Below, one piece after another: positions 52,015 through 59,795 of a DNA stretch of 64,000 nt. The notes beneath the pieces are model-generated. The model searched no databases and was not told the DNA's origin. It worked only from the letters and a program-made list of their open reading frames with translations. The translations under genes and the position numbers were made by a program. The stretch lies in the NCBI RefSeq assembly GCF_913773735.1, contig NZ_CAJYEB010000041.1, positions 1 to 64,000 of the forward strand, written 5' to 3'. Origin of the DNA: an uncultured Massilia sp. (GTDB lineage Bacteria; Pseudomonadota; Gammaproteobacteria; Burkholderiales; Burkholderiaceae_D). How positions within the stretch are numbered: the first letter of the stretch is position 1; each line of letters starts with the position of its first letter.

Positions 52015-53529
52015 TCATCCGGCGCCGGCGGCGTCGGCGTCGGCGGGCCGGTCGAGCAGCGCATGCGCCAGCTTCAGGCCGTCGACCATGGCCTGGAACG
52101 CCGCCCGCTTGGCCTCTTCCCCGGGCACGCGCAGCACATAGGACGGGTGGTAGGTGGTGACGACCCAGCGCCCTTCGTGGCGCAGCGGCTTGCCGAGCGA
52201 ATCCTTCAGGGTGACGGTGGCCGTGCGCAGCACCGACTTGAGCGCCGTGGCGCCCAGGGCCACGACGACGTCCGGCCGCACGCGCGCCAGCTCCTTGTCG
52301 AGCCAGTAGTGGCAGGCCTCGATCTCGCGCTGGGCGGGGGTCTTGTGCAGGCGGCGCTTGCCGCGCGGCTCCCACTTGAAATGCTTGACGGCGTTGGTCA
52401 CGTAGATCGTGGCGCGGTCCACGCCGGCCTGCTCGCACACGCTGTCGAGCAGCTTGCCGGCCGGGCCGACGAAGGGCAGGCCGGCCAGGTCTTCCTGGTC
52501 GCCCGGCTGCTCGCCGACGAACATGATGCGCGCCTGCTTCGGCCCGTCTCCCGGCACGGCCTGGGTGGCGAACTGCCACAGCGCGCAGCGCCGGCATTCG
52601 TCCAGCTTCGAGGGTTGCTGGCGTTCGGGCTGGGCGGCCTCGGGCGCGATCGGGATGGTAGTGCCCTTGCGCTGGCCGACGGCGTCGTACTGGCCCACCT
52701 TGCGCGCGCCGCGCGCCGCCTCGCTCACCATGTGCGGCACGATCTTCCCTTCCGGGAGGTGCTTCCAGCGGTCCGAGGCGATGTGCTGGCGCATCACCTC
52801 CGCGTTCAGGCGCGCCGGGTTGAAGATGCTGCGGTAGTAGGTGAGCCAGAGCGCCTCGCCGCTGTCCTCCAGCTCCTCGGGGCCCTTCACCAGCGGCCCC
52901 GCGTCGTGCAGCATGTGGCCGTCCCACAGCACGCTGGCCTCGGGCGTGGCGATCATCCAGGTGACCTTGCCCATGCGGTCGGCGAAATGGCGCGCGACCT
53001 GGGGCAGCACGTCGTGGCGCGGCTCGTACCAGGCGACGAAGCGCGGCGGGCCGGCGTCGGCCGGGCGCTCGCGGAACCGGATGTAGGCATGCATGTCGTG
53101 CTCCTCGCGGCGGACCGCCTTCACCATCGCATGCAGGCGCGCGCCGTCCTCGTCGGCCGGCGACTGCACGTCGTGCTCGCCCTGCTGCCAGCGCCAGATC
53201 ACGCGGTACAGGAACGCCCAGCGGTCCGGCATGCGGCAGCAGGCGGCGCTTTGCAGCATCTCCATGAACGCGCGCGGGATGTGCGGCGCCGGCCGCGGGC
53301 CCCGCTCGGGCAGCGCCGGACCGGCATGCCCGGGCGTGCCGGCCGGCGCCGCGCCGGAGAACAGGTCGCCGTCTTCCTGCGGCGAACGCCAGGTGACGCG
53401 TTCCGGCGCGATCTCCCAGGCCAGCAGTTCGCGCGCGGCGTCGCGCCATTCGGCGAAACCGTCGACCGCCACGGCCTGGCCGGCCAGCGCCTGGCGCACC
53501 GCGAGATTGGGTACGCCGCCGGCCGCCAT
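52015..53529 (-). CDS. DUF4130-UdgX fusion protein (uracil-DNA binding/crosslinking)
   Basis: This 504-residue protein has two parts. Residues 1-300 match the TIGR03915/DUF4130 type of uncertain function (HDMHAYIRFRE near 145-155, YYRSIFNPARLNAEVMRQHI at 231-250). Residues 305-504 are a UdgX-type uracil-DNA glycosylase domain: Cys312 and Cys315 (ECRRCALW) as iron-sulfur ligands, GEQPGDQEDLAGLPFVGPAG (339-358), the UdgX-specific R-loop KRRLHKTP (391-398) whose His395 is the residue known to crosslink covalently to uracil-DNA in M. smegmatis UdgX, and Cys406. It is coupled to the radical SAM gene by a 1-bp stop/start overlap and shares its LexA box. Confidence 0.88.
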   Translation of the reverse strand: MAAGGVPNLAVRQALAGQAVAVDGFAEWRDAARELLAWEIAPERVTWRSPQEDGDLFSGAAPAGTPGHAGPALPERGPRPAPHIPRAFMEMLQSAACCRMPDRWAFLYRVIWRWQQGEHDVQSPADEDGARLHAMVKAVRREEHDMHAYIRFRERPADAGPPRFVAWYEPRHDVLPQVARHFADRMGKVTWMIATPEASVLWDGHMLHDAGPLVKGPEELEDSGEALWLTYYRSIFNPARLNAEVMRQHIASDRWKHLPEGKIVPHMVSEAARGARKVGQYDAVGQRKGTTIPIAPEAAQPERQQPSKLDECRRCALWQFATQAVPGDGPKQARIMFVGEQPGDQEDLAGLPFVGPAGKLLDSVCEQAGVDRATIYVTNAVKHFKWEPRGKRRLHKTPAQREIEACHYWLDKELARVRPDVVVALGATALKSVLRTATVTLKDSLGKPLRHEGRWVVTTYHPSYVLRVPGEEAKRAAFQAMVDGLKLAHALLDRPADADAAGAG

Positions 53530-54758
53530 CACGCCGCCTGCAGTTCCGGCCACAGGTTCATCTGCGCGGGCGCGTCGGCCATGCTGCGCCGCAGCAGTTC
53601 GGAGGGCGCCGCGCCCTGCGCCGGCTTGTAGTCCGCCGTGACGACGAACGGCGCCAGCTTCTTCATGCTGCAGCGCAGGCGGGACAGGTCTTCCCAGCGC
53701 ACGCGGCGCAGCCGGCGCAGGTCGACGATGCGCCGGGCGGAGCGCAGGCCGATGCCGGGCACGCGCGCGATCATCGCTTCGTCGGCGCGGTTCAGGTCGA
53801 GCGGAAACTGGTCGCGGTTGGCCAGCGCCCAGGCCAGCTTGGGATCGATGTCGAGCGGCAGGTTGCCGGCCGCGGGCATCAGCTCGCCGGCCGTGAAGCC
53901 GTAGCCGCGCAGCAGGAAGTCGGCCTGGTACAGGCGGTGCTCGCGCAGCAGCGGCGGCGGCGCCGACGGCACGCTGTCCGGGCTCTGCGGGATCGGGCTG
54001 AACGCCGAGTAGTACACGCGCTTGAGCTTGTAGCTGCCGTACAGCGTCTGCGCCGTGTCGAGGATGGTGCGGTCGTCGCTGGCGTCGGCGCCGACGATCA
54101 TCTGCGTACTCTGGCCGGCCGGCGCGAACGCGGGCGCCTTCGGGTGGTCGTCCCTGTCGTCGAGCCGGGTCCGGATCGCGCCCATCGCCAGCTTGATCGT
54201 GTGGACGTTCTTTTCCGGCGCCAGGCGCGTGACGCTGTCCTGGGTCGGCAGCTCGATGTTGACGGACAGGCGGTCGGCGTACTTGCCGGCCAGCTCGATC
54301 AGGCGCGGGTCGGCGTCCGGGATGGTCTTGAGGTGGATGTAGCCGCGGAACTTGTGCACTTCGCGCAGCTGGCGCGCGACCTCGACCAGCTGTTCCATCG
54401 TGTAGTCGCTCGACTGGATGATGCCGGAACTGAGGAACAGGCCGTCGATGTAGTTGCGCAGGTAGAAATCCTGCGTGAGCTTGACCACCTCGTCGACGGC
54501 GAAGCGGGCGCGCGGGACGTTCGAGCTGCGGCGGTTGACGCAGTACTGGCAGTCGTAGATGCAGAAATTGGTGAGCAGGATCTTCAGCAGCGACACGCAG
54601 CGCCCGTCCGGCGTGTAGCTGTGGCAGATGCCCATGCCGGTGGTGGCGCCCAGCCCGTCCTTGCCGACGGAATCGCGCCTGGGCGCGCCGCTGCTGGCAC
54701 AGGAAGCGTCGTACTTGGCGGCGTCGGCCAGGATCTCCAGCTTGTCCTTGAGTTCCAT
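53529..54758 (-). CDS. Putative DNA modification/repair radical SAM protein
   Basis: This 409-residue radical SAM protein has a CX3CX2C cluster at Cys66, Cys70 and Cys73 (FCIYDCQYC). A TIM-barrel-like core contains FLSSGIIQSSDYT and LSVNIELPTQDSV. The C-terminus ends in a helix-hairpin-helix motif (ADEAMIARVPGIGLRSARRI) that suggests DNA binding. It corresponds to the TIGR03916 family that is regularly paired with DUF4130/UdgX proteins. The reaction is unknown. I chose the ATG at 54758 because the upstream extension crosses the LexA box. It is the first gene of the pair. Confidence 0.88.
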   Translation of the reverse strand: MELKDKLEILADAAKYDASCASSGAPRRDSVGKDGLGATTGMGICHSYTPDGRCVSLLKILLTNFCIYDCQYCVNRRSSNVPRARFAVDEVVKLTQDFYLRNYIDGLFLSSGIIQSSDYTMEQLVEVARQLREVHKFRGYIHLKTIPDADPRLIELAGKYADRLSVNIELPTQDSVTRLAPEKNVHTIKLAMGAIRTRLDDRDDHPKAPAFAPAGQSTQMIVGADASDDRTILDTAQTLYGSYKLKRVYYSAFSPIPQSPDSVPSAPPPLLREHRLYQADFLLRGYGFTAGELMPAAGNLPLDIDPKLAWALANRDQFPLDLNRADEAMIARVPGIGLRSARRIVDLRRLRRVRWEDLSRLRCSMKKLAPFVVTADYKPAQGAAPSELLRRSMADAPAQMNLWPELQAA

Positions 54759-54772
54759 GGGGCGAATCCCGG

Positions 54773-54792
54773 TGCTGTATGGGCATACAGTA
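54773..54792. promoter_or_regulatory. LexA box before the radical SAM-UdgX operon
   Basis: CTGT-N8-ACAG (CTGTATGGGCATACAG, 54775-54790) is flanked by TA. It sits on a minus-strand TATACT -10 only 15 bp before the ATG. This is the same arrangement as at nadK-recN and predicts SOS control. Confidence 0.85.
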
Positions 54793-54947
54793 TAACCCGC
54801 CACGACCGGTGCGCGCCGTGCGCGGACGCACCGTGGCGGGTCAAAACCTGGACAATCCGGCGGCACATCCCTGGCGCCGTCCGGGCACGCAGCGCGGGCT
54901 GGTGATATGATCTAAAAGTTGCATTCAAGACATTCGATGAGAACGCC

Positions 54948-55757
54948 ATGTCCGTCCAGTACCGAAACAACGTCCACATCGCGGGAGAAGGACCGATCAC
55001 CATGGTATTCGCCCATGGCTTCGGGTGCGACCAGACCATGTGGCGCTTCCTCGCGCCGTCGTTCGCCGCGCGCTACCGCACCATCCTGTTCGACCTGGTC
55101 GGCAGCGGCCGCTCCGACCTGTCCGCCTACGACCGCGACAAGTACGCCACCCTGCACGGCCATGCCGCCGACCTGCTCGAGATCCTCGACGCCTGCGCCG
55201 ACGGCCCCGTCGTCTTCGTCGGGCATTCGGTCAGCGCGATGATCGGCCTGCTGGCGACGATCGCCGCGCCCGGGCGCTTCGCCGCCCAGGTCATGGTCGG
55301 CCCGTCGCCCTGCTTCATCAACGACGGCGACTACGTCGGCGGCTTCAACCGCGAGGACATCGACGTGCTGCTCGACACCATGGAGTCCAGCTTCGATGCG
55401 TGGTCGCAGAAGGTCGCGCCGATGATCATGGGCGCCCCCAACCGTCCGGAACTGAGCAAGGAACTGATCGACAGCTTCTGCCGCAACGACCCGTCGATCG
55501 CCAAGCATTTCGGGCGCGTGACCTTCCTGGCCGACCACCGCGCCGACCTGCCCAGGTCGACCGTGCCGGCGCTGATCCTGCAATGCAGCGACGACCTGAT
55601 CGTCCCGCGCGAGGTCGGCGACTACATGCTGGCGCACCTGCCCAACAGCGTCCTGCGCACGATCGACAACGTCGGCCACTGCCCGCACCTGAGCGCGCCG
55701 ACGGCGAGTTCGCGCGCGATCGACGATTTCCTGGCGGGGCTGCCGGCCAGGGCCTGA
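54948..55757 (+). CDS. RsbQ-like alpha/beta hydrolase
   Basis: This 269-residue alpha/beta hydrolase resembles B. subtilis RsbQ (stress-signalling partner of RsbP) and the plant DAD2/KAI2 family along its whole length: VFAHGFGCDQTMWRFLAP, FDLVGSGRSDLSAYD, VGPSPCFIND, and GHCPHLS near the end. The triad is Ser94 in GHSVSAMIG, Asp215 or Asp216 in CSDDLIVP, and His244. RsbQ homologues bind or hydrolyse a small hydrophobic ligand that is then sensed by a PAS protein. No RsbP is adjacent; the nearest PAS protein is encoded at 57572. It is divergent from the radical SAM gene and faces the Sel1 operon. Confidence 0.82.
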   Translation: MSVQYRNNVHIAGEGPITMVFAHGFGCDQTMWRFLAPSFAARYRTILFDLVGSGRSDLSAYDRDKYATLHGHAADLLEILDACADGPVVFVGHSVSAMIGLLATIAAPGRFAAQVMVGPSPCFINDGDYVGGFNREDIDVLLDTMESSFDAWSQKVAPMIMGAPNRPELSKELIDSFCRNDPSIAKHFGRVTFLADHRADLPRSTVPALILQCSDDLIVPREVGDYMLAHLPNSVLRTIDNVGHCPHLSAPTASSRAIDDFLAGLPARA

Positions 55758-55775
55758 ACGCCTGCCTTGAAACAT

Positions 55776-55955
55776 CGTAGGGTGGGCAGCTCCACCCCGT
55801 TGTCCGCAACGACGTGGCGTCTGCGCTGCCCACGCGTGACGTTCGCGCTGCATTGGCCCTTCTTCGTTCCCGGCCGCAGGACATGCATGCGTCACGCGTG
55901 GGCAGCGCAGGAGGCGCGTAAACGCCAGCCGCGGGGTGGAGCTGTCCACCCTACG
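55776..55955. repeat. Long imperfect inverted repeat between the RsbQ-like gene and the Sel1 gene
   Basis: The outer arms start with CGTAGGGTGGGCAGCTCCAC (55776-55795) and its near-perfect inverse ending at 55955. An inner perfect 20-bp pair is at 55821-55840 and 55891-55910 (CTGCGCTGCCCACGCGTGAC and inverse). The loop is about 50 bp. The stop codon of the Sel1 gene (TAG) is the TAG of the terminal CGTAGGGTGG. Confidence 0.85.
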
Positions 55956-57564
55956 CGGCGCCGGCGTAGCCCCTGGCCTGTTCCAGCAGGGCCGGCCCCA
56001 TGCGCGCGGCGACGCGCTGCAGCCAGGCGCCGGCGGGCGCGATGCCGGCCGCGCCCGCGCGGTACAGCCAGGCGTAGGCCTCGACCGGGTCGGCCTGCGC
56101 GCCCTGGCCGGACGCGTACATCACGCCCAGGTTGAACTGGGCGCGCGCATGGCCCTGGCGCGCCGCGCACAGGTACCAGAAATGCGCGGCCTCGTAGTCG
56201 CGCTCGGCGCCCAGGCCGCTGTCGTGGCGCAGCCCGAGCGCGAACTGGGCCAGCGCATGGCCCTGGTCGGCCGCCTTGCGGTACCAGTGGGTGGCCTGGC
56301 GCGGATCCACGTTCCCGCCGTCGTCGCGGTCCAGCAGCTGGCCCAGCGCGTACTGGGCCGGCGCGTAGTCCTGGTCGGCGGCCTTGCGGTACCAGTACAG
56401 CGCCTCGGCCTCGTCGGGCGCGGCGCCGGCCGCGCCGGTGTTGCCGCTCTCGTAGCGCAGCGCCAGGTCGAACTGGGCGCGCAGGTGCCCCTGCTGCGCC
56501 GCGCGCCGGTACCAGGCCAGCGCCTCGGCCGCGTCCTGGGGCACGCCGAGGCCGGCGTCGTGCAACTGGGCGAGGTGGTACTGGGCGCCGGCAAAGCCCT
56601 GGGCCGCCGCCTGGCGGTACCAGTGCGCGGCCTGCGCATGGTCCTGCGCCACGCCCTGGCCGTGCTCGTAGCGCAGGCCGAGGTTGTCCTGGGCGGCGGC
56701 ATGGCCCTGCTCGGCGGCGCGCCGGAACCATTGCAGGGCCAGCTCGGGTGCGTTGACCGCGCCGTGCGCGCCGCCATGGCCGCCGTCGTACACGAGGGCC
56801 AGGTTGAACTGCGCGCTGGCGTGGCCCTGCTCGGCGGCGCGGCCGTACCACAGGATCGCCTGCCGGGTGTCCTGCGGCAGGTCCTGGCCCTTGTCGTAGC
56901 GCAGGCCGAGGTTGAACTGGGCCGGCGCATGGCCCTGCTCGGCCGCCTGGCGGAACCAGCGCACGGCCTGCTCCGGATCGCGCCCGGGTCCCTCGGCAGC
57001 GCAGCGCAGGGCCAGGCTGAACTGCGAGCGCGCATACCCCTGCTCGGCGGCGCGGCGGTACCACGACACGGCGCGCGCGACGTCCTGCGGCACGCCCTTG
57101 CCGCCCTCGTACATCATGCCGAGGTTGTGCTGGGCACCGGGGTCGCCCTGCTCGGCCGCCAGCGCGAACCAGTGCAGCGCCTGGCCCGTGTCGGCCGGCA
57201 CGCCCTGGCCCTTGGCGTACAGCCAGCCCAGGTTGTAGCGCGCCTGCGCATAGCCCTGCTCGGCGGCCTGGCGGTACCAGTAGGCGGCCTGCGCCAGGTC
57301 CTGCGCCACGCCCTGCCCCTTCTGGTACATCACGCCCAGGTTGTACTGGGCCTGTTCGAGGCCGCTGCTGGCCGCCATGCGGTACCAGGCCACGGCCAGT
57401 TCGTCGTTGCGCGCCACGCCCTGGCCATGCACGTACATGAAGCCCAGGCTGTGCTGGGCGCTGGCCACGCCGCGCTCGGCCAGCGCCTTCACCCGCAGGA
57501 ATTCGGCGCGCAGGGATTCGGCGTCGTGGCGGCCGGCATCCGGGGCGAGGGCGGGCGCGGACAT
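55951..57564 (-). CDS. Sel1-repeat (TPR-like) protein
   Basis: This 537-residue protein is composed almost entirely of about 13 Sel1-like repeats of 35-40 residues. Each has A-Q-x-x-L-G near the start and W-[YF]-x-x-A-A-x-Q-G near the end (for example AQYNLGVMYQKGQGVAQD ... WYRQAAEQG). Such solenoids assemble protein complexes and often modulate signalling. It has no signal peptide or membrane helix, so it is probably cytoplasmic. It begins 7 bp after the REC-PAS-GGDEF-EAL gene and is the last of the three-gene operon. The stop codon lies in a repeat element, so a few terminal residues may be element-derived. Confidence 0.9.
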   Translation of the reverse strand: MSAPALAPDAGRHDAESLRAEFLRVKALAERGVASAQHSLGFMYVHGQGVARNDELAVAWYRMAASSGLEQAQYNLGVMYQKGQGVAQDLAQAAYWYRQAAEQGYAQARYNLGWLYAKGQGVPADTGQALHWFALAAEQGDPGAQHNLGMMYEGGKGVPQDVARAVSWYRRAAEQGYARSQFSLALRCAAEGPGRDPEQAVRWFRQAAEQGHAPAQFNLGLRYDKGQDLPQDTRQAILWYGRAAEQGHASAQFNLALVYDGGHGGAHGAVNAPELALQWFRRAAEQGHAAAQDNLGLRYEHGQGVAQDHAQAAHWYRQAAAQGFAGAQYHLAQLHDAGLGVPQDAAEALAWYRRAAQQGHLRAQFDLALRYESGNTGAAGAAPDEAEALYWYRKAADQDYAPAQYALGQLLDRDDGGNVDPRQATHWYRKAADQGHALAQFALGLRHDSGLGAERDYEAAHFWYLCAARQGHARAQFNLGVMYASGQGAQADPVEAYAWLYRAGAAGIAPAGAWLQRVAARMGPALLEQARGYAGAA

Positions 57565-57571
57565 CGTCGCC

Positions 57572-59788
57572 TCAGGCCTGGAACGCGAACGCGTGGCCGG
57601 CGATGGCAGGCAGGCCCTGGGCGCGCAGCACGTCGACGAAGCGGCCCAGCGGCATCGGGCGATGGTACAGGTAGCCCTGCATCGTCAGGCAGCCGTTGGC
57701 GCGCAGGTAGCGTGCCTGGACCTCGGTCTCGACGCCTTCCGCGACCAGGTTCAGGCCCAGCCCGCGCGCGATCGAGATGATCGCCAGGATCACCGGGTAG
57801 TGCCCGTGCTCGTCGTGGATCTCCTTGACGAAGGACTGGTCGATCTTGATCGTGTGCACCGGGAAGCGGTGCAGGTAGGCCAGCGAGGAATAGCCGGTGC
57901 CGAAGTCGTCGATCGCCACCGACACGCCGAGCTGGCCCAGGCGGTTGAGCTGCTCGATCGCGTGCTGCGGGTTGCGGATGCAGACGTTCTCGGTGATCTC
58001 GACCTCGATCTGGCTCGGGGCGATCCCGTGGCGCAGCAGCGCCCCGCGCATCTTCTCGAAGAAATCTCCGCGGTCGAGGTACTGGGGCGACAGGTTCAGC
58101 GACAGGCGCACGTTGCCGCCGCCGCAGCCCTTCCACTGCAGCATGTCGCGGCACAGGGCGCCGATCATCCAGTCCGAGATCGGGATCATCAGGCCGTTCT
58201 CCTCGGCGAACGGCAGGAACTCGCCGGGCGAGACGACCCCGCGGGTCGGGTGGTTCCAGCGCATCAGCGCCTCGACGCCGACGATCCGGCCCTCGGCCGC
58301 GTCGACCTGGGGCTGGTAGTACATCTCCAGCTCGCCGTGCTCCAGCGCGCGCCGCAGGCTCTGCTCGAGCGCGATCTTCTGGTGCGACACTTCCTGCATC
58401 GACGGGTCGTAGAAGGCGTGGCCGTTCTTGCCCTGCCCCTTGACCTGGTACATGGCGATGTCGGCATGGCGCAGCAGCTCGTCGATCGACTCGCCGTGGC
58501 CCGGGTAGACCGCGATGCCGATCGAGGCCGAGATGTGCACCTGGTGGCCGTCCAGGTCGAACGGCTCGTGCAGGCAGGCGAGGAACTTGTCGGCGACGTC
58601 GCGCGCGTCGTCGCGATGGCGCAGCTCGGGCAGCACGATGGTGAATTCGTCGCCGCCCTGGCGCGCCAGCGTATCGCCGCGGCGCAGGCACTCCTTCAGG
58701 CGCGCCGCCACCTGCTGCAGCAGCTCGTCGCCCTTGACGTGGCCGAGGGTGTCGTTGACCAGCTTGAAGCGGTCCAGGTCGATGAACATCACCGCCAGCT
58801 CGGCCTGCTTGCGCTTGGCCTGGATCACGGCCAGGCCGAGGCGGTCCTTGAACAGGATGCGGTTCGGCAGGTCGGTCAGGATGTCGTGGTAGGCCTGGTA
58901 GGAGATGACTTCCTCGGCGCGCTTGCGGTCGGTGATGTCGCGCGCCACGCCGTAGGTGCCGAAGAATTCCAGCTTGCGCACGTCCTGGTCGGGCACGTGC
59001 ATGCCGATCGCGTTCAGCGAGATCGTCATCAGGGTATTGTTGAAGGTGCGCTCGTGGCCCGTCCCGGTGGCGCTATGGCACTTCAGGCGCAGCTCGACGT
59101 TGCGCGCGGCGCGCTCGTCGACGCGGCGCTCGTTGAACACGTAGCGCGCGCGCTCCAGGTCTTCCTCGTGCACCACCACGGAATAATGCTGGCCGAGCAG
59201 TTCGTCGCGCCGGTAGCCGAGCAGCTGGTAGGCGCGGTCGTTGATGAACGTGAAGCGGCCCTCGTGGTTCAGCGTGTAGATGATGTCCGGCGACGAATCC
59301 ACCAGGTAGCGGTACATCTTCTCGGAGTTCTCGAGCTGGATCGCGATGCGCCGGTTGGCCTGTTCCAGGCCGCGCTGGCGCAGCGCGTTGGCCACGGTCT
59401 TGAGCAGTTCCTCGCGGCTGTAGGGCTTGCGCAGGTAGTCGTAGGCGCCGCGCTTGAGGGCGCCGATGGCCGCTTCGATGCCGACCTCGCCGCTCATCAC
59501 GATGACGTCGGCGCCGACGCCCTTCTCGTTGATGAAGTCCATGATGGCGTGGCCGCCGATGTCGGGCAGGCGCAGGTCGAGCAGCACCAGGTCGAAGCGC
59601 AGCCGCGACAGGTGGGCCAGCGCTTCGGCGCCGGTGGATGCGGTCACGAGCTGGTAGCCGTGGCCGCGCAGCAGTTCGTACAGCGAGGACAGCAGGCGCG
59701 GTTCGTCGTCGACCAGCAGGAGCGTGGGCTGGAACGCCGCATCCTGGCCGGCGGCGCCGGGCGTGGCGCTGGCGGAGAATGGATTCAT
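57572..59788 (-). CDS. REC-PAS-GGDEF-EAL response regulator
   Basis: This 738-residue protein has a receiver domain with phosphoacceptor Asp71 (LVLLDLRLPDIGG) and Lys121 in YDYLRKPYS. A PAS domain follows (about 155-285), then GGDEF and EAL. The cyclase motif is intact (RQGGDEF, 378-382) and the phosphodiesterase motif is intact (EALMRWNHP from 506). It is cytoplasmic. It starts 7 bp after the HDOD-histidine kinase stop, which is its natural phosphodonor candidate. It is followed by the Sel1 protein, suggesting a module that couples stress or cell-state signals to cyclic-di-GMP. Confidence 0.92.
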   Translation of the reverse strand: MNPFSASATPGAAGQDAAFQPTLLLVDDEPRLLSSLYELLRGHGYQLVTASTGAEALAHLSRLRFDLVLLDLRLPDIGGHAIMDFINEKGVGADVIVMSGEVGIEAAIGALKRGAYDYLRKPYSREELLKTVANALRQRGLEQANRRIAIQLENSEKMYRYLVDSSPDIIYTLNHEGRFTFINDRAYQLLGYRRDELLGQHYSVVVHEEDLERARYVFNERRVDERAARNVELRLKCHSATGTGHERTFNNTLMTISLNAIGMHVPDQDVRKLEFFGTYGVARDITDRKRAEEVISYQAYHDILTDLPNRILFKDRLGLAVIQAKRKQAELAVMFIDLDRFKLVNDTLGHVKGDELLQQVAARLKECLRRGDTLARQGGDEFTIVLPELRHRDDARDVADKFLACLHEPFDLDGHQVHISASIGIAVYPGHGESIDELLRHADIAMYQVKGQGKNGHAFYDPSMQEVSHQKIALEQSLRRALEHGELEMYYQPQVDAAEGRIVGVEALMRWNHPTRGVVSPGEFLPFAEENGLMIPISDWMIGALCRDMLQWKGCGGGNVRLSLNLSPQYLDRGDFFEKMRGALLRHGIAPSQIEVEITENVCIRNPQHAIEQLNRLGQLGVSVAIDDFGTGYSSLAYLHRFPVHTIKIDQSFVKEIHDEHGHYPVILAIISIARGLGLNLVAEGVETEVQARYLRANGCLTMQGYLYHRPMPLGRFVDVLRAQGLPAIAGHAFAFQA

Positions 59789-59795
59789 TGTTGCC

